Part shown: positions 16,770-24,529 of the stretch, one piece after another
Layout: the number at the start of each line of letters is the position of its first letter
Position numbering within the stretch: the first letter of the stretch is position 1
From: Plastoroseomonas hellenica
GTDB taxonomy: Bacteria; Pseudomonadota; Alphaproteobacteria; Acetobacterales; Acetobacteraceae
Assembly: GCF_018129085.1 (NCBI RefSeq)
Contig: NZ_JAAGBB010000011.1
Coordinates: 1 to 64,000 of the forward strand
DNA length: 64,000 bases
Direction: 5' to 3'
Program-made: the position numbers and the translations under genes
The notes under the pieces: model-generated
Database searches by the model: none
Seen by the model: the letters and a program-made list of their open reading frames with translations, nothing else
Told to the model about the DNA's origin: nothing

Positions 16770-18070
16770 GGGCGACCCGCTGCAATTCCCTGGCCCGGCG
16801 GCTGGTGTACGGGCTGGTCGCCTTCCAGGCCCTGGTGCTGATCGGTGGGATCCTGACCGAGCCGCTGCGCGAAAGCCGAACCCCCCTCTCGCAGTGGTTG
16901 GCGGCTGAGGAAGCGGTGCGGCTGCTTGCCCCCTCGATCGGGCGTGAGCCCGGGGGGCGGCTCGTGCTGCGGCCGGAGCCGGTGCTGACGGCCTATATGG
17001 AGGCGAATCCCGGCTTCTGGTTCTTCGCGACCGATGGCGACACGCTGCTGCGCGGCGGCGTCGACCGGATCGACAAGTCGGAAGGCGATTCGGAAGAAGC
17101 CTGGCGCGCGTTGGAGGGAACGACCCGTTACGTCTCCACCTCGGCCGGTCGGGTGGCCATCCTGCTCGGCGGGCAGCGAGGCGATTTCTGGGCCGGGTTG
17201 CGGGGCTGGCTGACCGACCGGCTGTGGCGTATCGCGCTGATCCTGCTGGTCGCCGGCCTCTGCACCACCGCGGTGATCATCGGGCTGGTGCATCTGCTGC
17301 TGCGGCCGGTGCGCCACGCCGCGCGGGCCGCCGCGGCGCTGACGCCGGGCCAGCAGGGACCGCATTTGCCCGTGGAGAAGGTCCCGGCCGAAATCCTGCC
17401 CCTGGTCAACGCCACCAACGCCGCCTTCGCCCGGCTCGAGGAGGAGAATGAGCGCCAGCGCCGCTTCGTCGCCAATGCCGCGCATGAGCTGCGCACGCCG
17501 GTCGCGATCCTCGGCATCCGCCTGGATGAGCTGCCGGAGAGTGCGGCCAAGCACAAGCTCCGCCAGGACGTGCGCCGGCTCTCGCTGCTGGCCAACCAGT
17601 TGCTGGACCTGGAGCGGCTGCATCATGGCGGCGCGCGGCGGGAATCGCTGGACCTGGTGGCCCTCGCCCGCGACGTGGTCGCGGATATGGGGCCGCTCGC
17701 GATCGAGGATGGCAGCTCCATCGCCTTCTCAAGCGAGGTGCCGCGGCTCGATATCCTCGGCGACGAGCAGGCGCTGCGCGGCGCGCTGTCGAACCTGATC
17801 GGCAATGCGCTGTCGCACGGCGGCAAGGGAGGGCTGGCGGAACTCCGCATCCGCCACGACGGTGTGGTCGAGGTCGCCGACCGTGGCGCCGGCGTGCCGG
17901 CCGAATGGCGGGAGCGGGTCTTCGAGCCCTTCCAGCGGGCTGGTGGCGGCACCGGGGCGGGTCTCGGTCTCTATATCGTCCGCGAGGCGCTGCGCGCCCA
18001 TGGCGCGACGATCGAGCTGCGCGACGGCGAGCCGAGCGGGGCGCTGTTCCGGATCCGCTTCCCGGCGTAA
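16766..18070 (+). CDS. Two-component sensor histidine kinase
   Basis: A 434-residue membrane kinase. A first membrane segment lies near residues 13-30, an extracytoplasmic region of about 120 residues follows, and a second segment is near 153-175 (IALILLVAGLCTTAVIIGLV). The H-box is FVANAAHELRTPVAIL with His240, the N-box NLIGNALSHGG, and G-boxes VADRGAGVP and GAGLGLYIVREAL. The sensor region matches nothing I recognise. Together with the overlapping regulator it forms one transduction pair. Confidence 0.88.
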   Translation: MRATRCNSLARRLVYGLVAFQALVLIGGILTEPLRESRTPLSQWLAAEEAVRLLAPSIGREPGGRLVLRPEPVLTAYMEANPGFWFFATDGDTLLRGGVDRIDKSEGDSEEAWRALEGTTRYVSTSAGRVAILLGGQRGDFWAGLRGWLTDRLWRIALILLVAGLCTTAVIIGLVHLLLRPVRHAARAAAALTPGQQGPHLPVEKVPAEILPLVNATNAAFARLEEENERQRRFVANAAHELRTPVAILGIRLDELPESAAKHKLRQDVRRLSLLANQLLDLERLHHGGARRESLDLVALARDVVADMGPLAIEDGSSIAFSSEVPRLDILGDEQALRGALSNLIGNALSHGGKGGLAELRIRHDGVVEVADRGAGVPAEWRERVFEPFQRAGGGTGAGLGLYIVREALRAHGATIELRDGEPSGALFRIRFPA

Positions 18071-18203
18071 CAGTCGCTTTCTCTCCTTCTCACGCAGTCT
18101 CCGCTGGGCTTTGCTGGCGGCAGCGAGTGTAAGATCGCCTGCCACGCATGTTTCGGAGCCCGCGCATTCCCAGGACCCCGATCCCCGGCCGGTGCCGGTT
18201 CAC

Positions 18204-19487
18204 ATGAGATTCCGCCTCGCGCTTCGCGATGCTGCGGTCACCGGCCTGGTTGCGGCCGGGCTGTTCCTGCCCATGGTAGCGCTGCGCACCGACGTGGCGC
18301 CGAACGGGGCGCTCTTCCTGCGCACGCGCTGGTCCGATGCCGCGATCCTGATCACGCTCGCGGCGTTGGCGCGCTTCGTGCTGGTGCTGTGGCTCGGCCG
18401 GCGCATCCCCGTGGCCTCGACCGCCAGCCCCTGGTGGGAGGAGCCGCTGCGCCGCGCCGGCAAGCTGCTGACGCCGCTGCTGCTGGGCGTCGCCGTGATG
18501 CTGCCCTTCATCCCCGGAACCGGACGCTACGAGCTCGATCTCGGTGTCCTGGTGCTGACCTATGTGATGCTGGGCTGGGGGCTCAACATCGTGGTCGGCC
18601 TCGCGGGACTGCTCGACCTCGGCTACGTCGCCTTCTACGCGGTCGGCGCCTATTCCTATGCGCTGCTGGCGCACGCCTTCGGGCTGTCCTTCTGGATCTG
18701 CCTGCCGCTGGCCGGCATCCTCGCGGGGTTCTGGGGCGTGCTGCTCGGCTTCCCCGTGCTGCGGCTGCGCGGCGACTACCTCGCGATCGTGACGCTCGCC
18801 TTCGGCGAGATCATCCGCGTCGTGCTGGTGAACTGGGTCAGCCTCACCAACGGGCCGAACGGCATGAGCGGCATTCCCCGCCCCTCCTTCTTCGGCCTGC
18901 CCTTCAACATGAGCGGGGAGCCCGATACCTTCGCCGGCTTTTTCGGACTGGAGCCGAGCCCGCTGCACCGGGTGATCTTCCTCTATTACCTGATCCTCGG
19001 CCTCGCGCTGCTGACCAACTGGGTCAGCATCCGGCTGCGCCGCCAGCCGCTCGGCCGCGCCTGGGAAGCGCTGCGGGAGGATGAGATCGCCTGCCGCGCG
19101 CTCGGCATCAACATCACCACGACGAAGCTGACCGCCTTTGCGCTCGGTGCCATGTTCGGCGGCTTCGCCGGCGCCTTCTTCGCGACCCGCCAAGGCTTCA
19201 TCAGCCCGGAAAGCTTCACCTTCATCGAGAGCGCCATCATCCTGGCGATCGTTGTGCTGGGCGGCATGGGCAGCCAGATCGGCATCGCGCTCGCGGCGCT
19301 GATCATGATCGGCGGCTTCGAGGTATTCCGCGGCCTCGAAGAATGGCGGATGCTGGTCTTCGGCGCGGCCATGGTGGTGATCATGGTGCTGCGTCCCCGC
19401 GGCCTCGTCTCCTCCCGCACGCCAACGGTCGCACTCGGAAAGCGCAAGGCGATCAGCGGGTCGCTGGTCGGCGAGGGGCACGGATGA
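18204..19487 (+). CDS. livM: Branched-chain amino-acid ABC transporter permease LivM
   Basis: A 427-residue inner-membrane permease, the partner of LivH. The LivM core starts at LTYVMLGWGLNIVVGLAGLLDLGYVAFYAVGAYSYALL and includes GDYLAIVTLAFGEIIRVVL and the ATPase-contact loop GRAWEALREDEIACRALGIN. About 110 extra N-terminal residues with two or three hydrophobic segments are seen, as in E. coli LivM. The ATG at 18204 opens this section. Its stop abuts a hairpin repeat that also supplies the Shine-Dalgarno sequence for livG. Confidence 0.92.
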   Translation: MRFRLALRDAAVTGLVAAGLFLPMVALRTDVAPNGALFLRTRWSDAAILITLAALARFVLVLWLGRRIPVASTASPWWEEPLRRAGKLLTPLLLGVAVMLPFIPGTGRYELDLGVLVLTYVMLGWGLNIVVGLAGLLDLGYVAFYAVGAYSYALLAHAFGLSFWICLPLAGILAGFWGVLLGFPVLRLRGDYLAIVTLAFGEIIRVVLVNWVSLTNGPNGMSGIPRPSFFGLPFNMSGEPDTFAGFFGLEPSPLHRVIFLYYLILGLALLTNWVSIRLRRQPLGRAWEALREDEIACRALGINITTTKLTAFALGAMFGGFAGAFFATRQGFISPESFTFIESAIILAIVVLGGMGSQIGIALAALIMIGGFEVFRGLEEWRMLVFGAAMVVIMVLRPRGLVSSRTPTVALGKRKAISGSLVGEGHG

Positions 19488-19576
19488 GCCCGTCCGATGG
19501 TCGAAACGCCGAAGGGCGCGGAGAGCTGAATCGGCCGGGCCAGACAACAAGCCCGTCCGATGGTCGGAGCGCCGCC
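19488..19576. repeat. Nested-hairpin repeat plus a truncated second copy at the livM/livG junction
   Basis: Complete copy 19488-19540: arm GCCCGTCCGAT, 31-nt core (19499-19529) ending in TGA, arm ATCGGCCGGGC, with one mismatch between arms. The arm begins at the first base after the livM stop. A second arm and first half-core follow at 19551-19570 and run into the livG start, so GGAG at 19566-19569 in the repeat is the apparent ribosome-binding site of livG. Core positions 9-12/17-20 form the inner stem CGCC/GGCG. Confidence 0.75.
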
Positions 19577-20374
19577 GTGAGCCGGCCGATCCTGAGCGTC
19601 GAGGAGCTGACCATGCGCTTCGGCGGCTTGGTCGCGGTGGACGATGTCTCCTTCACGGCTGAGACGAACGACATCACGGCGATCATCGGCCCGAACGGCG
19701 CCGGCAAGACCACCCTGTTCAACTGCATCACCGGCTTCTACCGGCCAAGCGCCGGCGCCATCACCCTGCACGGACCACTGGGCGAGGCGGCGCTGCACCG
19801 GCTTGCCGGGCATCGCATCGCGCGCGCCGGCGTTGCGCGCACCTTCCAGAACATCCGCCTGTTCCAGGGCATGACGGTGCTGGAGAACCTGCTGGTCGCG
19901 CAGCACAACCGGCTGATGGCGGCGACCGGCCTCGGCATCGGCGCTGTGCTTGGCCTCTCCCGCTATCCTGCGGCCGAGCGGGAGGCGATCGAGCGCGCCC
20001 GGCATTGGCTGGACGCGACGGCGCTGCTCGAACGCGCCGATGATCCGGCGGGCGCCCTGCCCTATGGCGCGCAGCGGCGCCTCGAGATCGCGCGCGCTAT
20101 GTGCACGGAGCCGGCGCTGCTCTGCCTCGACGAGCCGGCCGCCGGCCTCAACCCGCGCGAGAGCGATGAACTGTCGATGCTGCTGCGGCAGATCCGCGAC
20201 GGCGGCTGCTCCATCCTGCTCATCGAGCACGACATGAGCGTGGTGATGGGCATCTCCGACCGTATCGTGGTGCTGGACCACGGGCGCAAGATCGCCGATG
20301 CGGTGCCCAGCGCGATCCGCGCCGATGCCCGCGTGATCGCCGCCTATCTCGGCGAAGGAGATGAGGGGGAATGA
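19577..20374 (+). CDS. livG: Branched-chain amino-acid ABC transporter ATP-binding protein LivG
   Basis: A 265-residue ATPase. Walker A is GPNGAGKTT, followed by the LivG-type insert and ARTFQNIRLFQGMTVLENLLVAQHN. The signature is YGAQRRLEIARAM, Walker B LLCLDEPAAGLN, and H-loop LLIEHDMSVVM. The GTG at 19577 is preferred because homology starts there (SRPILSVEELTMRFGGL) and GGAG lies 7 nt upstream. An in-frame ATG at 19484 would add about 31 residues encoded by the repeat, so an extended form is possible but less likely. Confidence 0.9.
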   Translation: MSRPILSVEELTMRFGGLVAVDDVSFTAETNDITAIIGPNGAGKTTLFNCITGFYRPSAGAITLHGPLGEAALHRLAGHRIARAGVARTFQNIRLFQGMTVLENLLVAQHNRLMAATGLGIGAVLGLSRYPAAEREAIERARHWLDATALLERADDPAGALPYGAQRRLEIARAMCTEPALLCLDEPAAGLNPRESDELSMLLRQIRDGGCSILLIEHDMSVVMGISDRIVVLDHGRKIADAVPSAIRADARVIAAYLGEGDEGE

Positions 20375-20426
20375 GCCCGTCCGATGGTCGGAGCGCCGAA
20401 TGGCGCGGAGAGCTGAATCGGCGGGC
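20375..20426. repeat. Nested-hairpin repeat at the livG/livF junction
   Basis: Arm GCCCGTCCGAT (20375-20385) begins right after the livG stop. The 31-nt core (20386-20416) ends in TGA and the second arm ATCGGCGGGC (20417-20426) is one base shorter than its partner. Core positions 8-12/17-21 form the inner stem GCGCC/GGCGC. It is nearly identical to the copy at 19488, so the two probably arose by duplication. It separates livG from livF by 58 bp. Confidence 0.8.
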
Positions 20427-20432
20427 CAAACC

Positions 20433-21149
20433 ATGAGCCAGCCGATGCTCGCGCTGGAGGAGGTCTGCGCATCCTATGGCGCCGTTCAGGCGCTGAAGGG
20501 CGTCTCGGTCCATGTCCATGCCGGCGAGATCGTCACGCTGATCGGCGCCAATGGTGCCGGCAAGTCCACCTTGCTGATGACCATCTGCGGCGACCCGCGC
20601 GCGCGTTCGGGCCAGATCCTCTTCGACGGACAGGACATCACCCGCCAGCCGACCCACGCGATCATGCGCGGCGGCATCGCGCAGGCGCCGGAAGGCCGCC
20701 GCATCTTCCCGCGCATGACGGTGATGGAGAACCTGATCATGGGCGCGGAGATCGCGGGCCATGATCCGGCGCGCGACCTGGAGCATGTCTTCACCCTGTT
20801 CCCCCGACTCAAGGAGCGCGCCACCCAGCGCGGCGGCACGCTGTCCGGCGGGGAGCAGCAGATGCTGGCGATCGGCCGTGCGCTGATGGCACGACCGCGG
20901 CTGCTGCTGCTGGACGAGCCCTCGCTCGGCCTCGCGCCGCTGATCGCCAAGCAGATCTTCGCCGCGATCCGCGAGCTGAACGAACGCGAAGGCCTGACCG
21001 TGCTGCTGGTCGAGCAGAACGCCAACCAGGCGCTCCGCTTGGCGCATCGCGGCTATGTGCTGGTGACCGGCCGCATCACCCTGGAGGGCCCTGGCCGAGA
21101 GCTATTGTCGCGGCCGGAGATACGCGCTGCCTACTTGGGGGGCCATTGA
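20433..21149 (+). CDS. livF: Branched-chain amino-acid ABC transporter ATP-binding protein LivF
   Basis: A 238-residue ATPase. Walker A is GANGAGKST, QAPEGRRIFPRMTVMENL is the LivF hallmark, the signature is LSGGEQQMLAIGRAL, and Walker B is LLLLDEPSLGLAP. The ATG at 20433 is where homology begins (MLALEEVCASYGAVQALKGV); no strong Shine-Dalgarno sequence is visible because the repeat occupies the space. Last gene of the liv set. Confidence 0.92.
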   Translation: MSQPMLALEEVCASYGAVQALKGVSVHVHAGEIVTLIGANGAGKSTLLMTICGDPRARSGQILFDGQDITRQPTHAIMRGGIAQAPEGRRIFPRMTVMENLIMGAEIAGHDPARDLEHVFTLFPRLKERATQRGGTLSGGEQQMLAIGRALMARPRLLLLDEPSLGLAPLIAKQIFAAIRELNEREGLTVLLVEQNANQALRLAHRGYVLVTGRITLEGPGRELLSRPEIRAAYLGGH

Positions 21150-21197
21150 TCGCGCTCACTTGCCTCTGCGATGCGGCCATTTTCGCGGGACGGAAGG

Positions 21198-21875
21198 ATG
21201 CTCTCCCCAATCTTCATTGACGTCGAAGCGTCCGGCATCACCGCGGGGTGCTATCCCATTGAGGTCGGCTGGGCGCGAGCCGAGGCGGAGAACGGTGTCG
21301 TGCGTCTGCACGCCCGAAGCATCCTCATCCGTCCCTCCGATGCTTGGCGCTCCGAGTCCTGGCGCTGGGATCTCGCGTCAGTCGCGGCACATGGCCTCAC
21401 GATGGACACCCTTCTGCGAGATGGCATGGATGTCGATACAGTGTGCGAAGTTCTCGACGGCGCGTTTTCCGGCGAGGTCTTGGCGACGGACACAGGCTCC
21501 GGAGACTGGGACGATGGCTGGCTGCAGATGCTGTACGAGGCCGCTGGCCGCAACCGGCCCTGGGAGATCCCGGAGACGAAGTCGGGAGGCCAGGTAGCCG
21601 CCCATCTTCGTCTGAAGTCGCTGGATCCCAGGGCGATCCGGCCGGCGTTGCGGCACTGGGCGCCGCCGCATTCCCACGCCGCGGCGGAGGACGCCATGAC
21701 GTTCGCGTGGGAATGGGGGATGTCGGAACTCATCGGCGGCGCCGGAGCCGCCGGCCTGAGCGCCGAAGCACTTTCCGCAGCCCTCGCCGATTTGCCAGGA
21801 TTGATCCCGAAGAAGCGTTGGCCATTGCCGACCGCGGAAAGCGAAGCCCGGATGAGGCGCCGCAGTCCGAATTGA
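21198..21875 (+). CDS. DEDD-type 3'-5' exonuclease-like protein
   Basis: About 225 residues. IFIDVEASG near the start provides the Asp8-x-Glu10 pair of ExoI and HAAAEDAM provides the His-x4-Asp of ExoIII, with further acidic residues between, as in RNase T/DnaQ-like folds. The sequence is otherwise divergent and substrate (DNA, RNA or oligonucleotide) cannot be told. The ATG at 21198 is preferred over 21171 because homology begins there and GGAAGG is adjacent. Its codon choice is less GC-biased than the liv genes, which suggests an accessory origin. Confidence 0.6.
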   Translation: MLSPIFIDVEASGITAGCYPIEVGWARAEAENGVVRLHARSILIRPSDAWRSESWRWDLASVAAHGLTMDTLLRDGMDVDTVCEVLDGAFSGEVLATDTGSGDWDDGWLQMLYEAAGRNRPWEIPETKSGGQVAAHLRLKSLDPRAIRPALRHWAPPHSHAAAEDAMTFAWEWGMSELIGGAGAAGLSAEALSAALADLPGLIPKKRWPLPTAESEARMRRRSPN

Positions 21876-21971
21876 TGGCCGTCGGCGATTAGTGCCGCCG
21901 GATGGCTTACGCCGGCCGGGACCGGCGCGGTGAATCCGCAGACTTGGACATACCGTCAGAAGGGCAACGGC

Positions 21972-22736
21972 ATGCAGATCGCACTCCTCACGGATATGCA
22001 CGCCAATCTGGAGGCCTTCCGGGCATGCCTGGAGGATGCAGAACGGCGCGGCGCGGACCGGTTCGTGTTCCTCGGAGATCTCGTGGGGTATGGCGCGGAC
22101 CCCGTCGCCGTGACGCAGCTCGCGGCGCAATACGTCGCACGCGGCGCCGTCGCGATCCGCGGCAACCACGACGATGCCGCCATCTCCGAGCAGTCCAAGA
22201 TGACCGCGGACGCAGAAGCCGCCATCGCCTGGACGCGATCCGTCCTGGATGACGACTGCCGCAACTTCCTCGATCAGCTTCCGATGCAGGTATCGGAAGA
22301 TGATCGCCTGTACGTCCATGCGGACGCTTCGGCACCTCGAGCCTGGCGCTACGTCAGTGATGTGGAGACCGCGCAGCGGAGCCTCGATGCGACGGAGGCG
22401 CGGTTGACCTTCGTCGGACATACGCACAAGCCCCGGCTATTCAGGCTGCTAGGCCTCGATGCGATCGCGCCCGGCGGCCCCGCTGACCTGGAGCGGCTGC
22501 GGGTGCCGACTGGCACGCCGATCGGCCTGACCCGGGATAGCCGTTGGCTGCTCGTGCTCGGTGCCGTTGGGCAACCTCGCGATGAGAATCCTGCCGCTTT
22601 CTACGCTCTCTTCCAGGTCGAGACCCAAGAGCTCACCTGCCTCCGAGTCGACTACGACACCGCAGCGGCAGCGGCGAAAGTCAGGGCGGCGGGCCTGCCC
22701 GAGCGGCTGGCCTCCCGCCTGTTGCGCGGATACTGA
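21972..22736 (+). CDS. Metallophosphoesterase family protein (YfcE/ApaH-like fold)
   Basis: A 254-residue calcineurin-like phosphoesterase. The motifs are LTDMHANL (D-x-H), VFLGDLVGYGADP (G-D), IRGNHDD (G-N-H-D), and VGHTHKPRLFRLL (G-H-T-H), a complete two-metal site. GDLVGYG places it among small cytosolic phosphodiesterases of unclear substrate. The ATG at 21972 starts exactly at the first strand. It lies 96 bp after the exonuclease-like gene in the same direction. Confidence 0.82.
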   Translation: MQIALLTDMHANLEAFRACLEDAERRGADRFVFLGDLVGYGADPVAVTQLAAQYVARGAVAIRGNHDDAAISEQSKMTADAEAAIAWTRSVLDDDCRNFLDQLPMQVSEDDRLYVHADASAPRAWRYVSDVETAQRSLDATEARLTFVGHTHKPRLFRLLGLDAIAPGGPADLERLRVPTGTPIGLTRDSRWLLVLGAVGQPRDENPAAFYALFQVETQELTCLRVDYDTAAAAAKVRAAGLPERLASRLLRGY

Positions 22737-22849
22737 CGTCCGGCCCCAAAGCAGCATTGATACGGCCCGTCGCAGGCAACAGGCGCAGAAGCTGGAAGCC
22801 GGCTGAGGCCAGACGGGGCCGCGAGCCGGCGTTCCGGATGCGCCGGCCG

Positions 22850-24172
22850 TCAGTCGAAGAACTGGTTCTTCGGACGCGGCAAGCCGAGGTGGTCGCGCAG
22901 CGTCCTGCCCTCATAATCGCGGCGAAACAGGCCGCGGCGCTGCAGCTCCGGCACCACCTTATCGACGAACTCATCGAGGCCTGTCGGCAGGTGGGGGAAC
23001 ATGATGTTGAAGCCGTCGCTGCCACGACCCTCCAGCCATTGCTCCATCTCGTCCGCGATGCTCTCCGGCGTGCCGACCATCGAAAGCCCCGCATAGCCGC
23101 CGAGCCGCTGCGCGAGCTGGCGCACCGTCAGCCCCTCGCGCTCCGCCAGGCGGATCGCGCGCTCCCGGCCGGACTTGCTCTGCTCGGTCTCCGGGATCGG
23201 TGGCAGCGGACCGTCGGGATCGAAGCGAGAGGCATCGACGCCGAGCGAGATCGAGAGCGAGGCGATGGCGCTGTCGTAGTGCACGAGGCTGTCGAGATGC
23301 GCGCGCTTGGCACGCGCCTCCGCGACCGTGTCGCCGACCACGACGAAGCAGCCGGGCAGGATCTTCAGGAGCTCCGGGTCGCGGCCGAGTGCGGCCATGC
23401 GGCCCTTCACATCCGCATAGAAGGTCTGCCCGTCGGCGAGCGTGCCAGGCGCGGCGAAGATCGCCTCCGCGGTCTCCGCCGCGATCTGCCGCCCGGCCTC
23501 GGACGAACCCGCCTGCACGATCACCGGCCAGCCCTGCACCGGCCGCGCGATGTTGAGCGGCCCGCGCACCGAAAGCTCCGGCCCCTTGTGGTTCAACACA
23601 TGCAGCCGGTCGGGGTCGAAGAAGATCCCACTTTCCACATCGCGGATCACCGCGTCGTCGGCCCAGGAATCCCAGAGCCCGGTGACCACGTCGAAGAACT
23701 CCCGCGCCCGCTTGTAGCGCTCGCCATGCGCCATATGCGCGTCATGGCCGAAATTCATCGCCGCATCGGGGTTCGCGGTGGTGACCAGGTTCCACCCCGC
23801 GCGCCCTTCGCTGATGTGGTCCAGCGACGCGAACTTGCGCGCCACATGATAGGGATCGTTGTAGGTGGTGGACGCCGTCGCGATCAGGCCGATGCGCTCG
23901 GTCACCGCGGCCAGCGCCGGCAGCAGGGTCAGCGGATCGAAGGAGGTCACGGTGTGGCTGCGCTTCAGCGCCTCCACCGGCATGTTCAGCAGCGCCAAAT
24001 GATCCGCCATGAAGAAGGCGTCGAACTTGCCGCGTTCGAGCGTCTGGATCAGGCGCTTGATCTTCGGGAAGCTGAAATTCGCGTCAGGCCAGGCGCCGGG
24101 ATAGCGCCAGGCGCCCGTATGAATGCTGACCGGGCGCATGAAGGCACCGAGATGAAGCTGGCGGGTGGGCAT
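22850..24172 (-). CDS. LLM-class flavin-dependent monooxygenase (NtaA/SnaA/DszA family)
   Basis: A 440-residue TIM-barrel FMN enzyme. GAWRYPGAWPDANFSFPKIKRLIQTLERGKFDAFFMADHLAL and RAGWNLVTTANPDAAMNFG are signatures of the two-component monooxygenases that use reduced FMN from a separate reductase. Members oxidise chelators, sulfonates, thiophenes and long alkanes; the substrate is not readable. No flavin reductase of the NtaB type is next to it. It is preceded on the minus strand by a block of palindromes. Confidence 0.85.
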   Translation of the reverse strand: MPTRQLHLGAFMRPVSIHTGAWRYPGAWPDANFSFPKIKRLIQTLERGKFDAFFMADHLALLNMPVEALKRSHTVTSFDPLTLLPALAAVTERIGLIATASTTYNDPYHVARKFASLDHISEGRAGWNLVTTANPDAAMNFGHDAHMAHGERYKRAREFFDVVTGLWDSWADDAVIRDVESGIFFDPDRLHVLNHKGPELSVRGPLNIARPVQGWPVIVQAGSSEAGRQIAAETAEAIFAAPGTLADGQTFYADVKGRMAALGRDPELLKILPGCFVVVGDTVAEARAKRAHLDSLVHYDSAIASLSISLGVDASRFDPDGPLPPIPETEQSKSGRERAIRLAEREGLTVRQLAQRLGGYAGLSMVGTPESIADEMEQWLEGRGSDGFNIMFPHLPTGLDEFVDKVVPELQRRGLFRRDYEGRTLRDHLGLPRPKNQFFD

Positions 24173-24338
24173 GGGAATGGCCTCGCGATGGCTCTGTTAC
24201 CCGCGACATGGCGTCGGCCTCGCAAGGCAGCAAGCACACCCAGGCGCTTTCCCCGATCGGCGCCACCCCGCGAAAACCCATGCTCCCGCACGCCCCCCGC
24301 ACGGCAAATTCCTCGCTGGGCTGGATGACGCGGCAGAG

Positions 24339-24526
24339 CCCAGGGGGCTCCGCCCCCTGGGTCCCCGCCAGGAGCATAGATGCTCCTGGACCTGCTTCAC
24401 TTGGTGCTCTGATTGGCAAGGGGTCGCCCGGCGCACTCGCGCCGGGCGACCCGGGGTCCGTCGACGTATACGTCGACCCTGTAGGCTCCTGGCGGGTGGG
24501 TCCGGGAGGGCAGCGCCCTGCCGGGG
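24339..24526. repeat. Composite multi-hairpin intergenic element 1
   Basis: In the 357-bp gap between two minus-strand genes. Hairpin 24339-24361: CCCAGGGGGC, loop TCC, perfect complement. Hairpin 24368-24389: CCAGGAGCAT, loop AG. Hairpin 24421-24452: 14-bp arms with loop ACTC. Perfect palindrome 24460-24477 (GTCGACGTATACGTCGAC). Outer stem: 24364-24375 pairs with 24485-24496 (CCCGCCAGGAGC with its complement). A last short hairpin is at 24507-24519. The element ends a few bases after the caspase gene's stop. Same plan as 31711-31906. The rest of the gap, 24173-24338, shows no clear feature. Confidence 0.8.
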
Positions 24527-24529
24527 GCT

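Noticed and set aside
24460-24477. Protelomerase or resolvase site suggested by an 18-bp perfect palindrome
   Set aside because: It is part of a larger hairpin element between ordinary chromosomal genes, and no recombinase is nearby.
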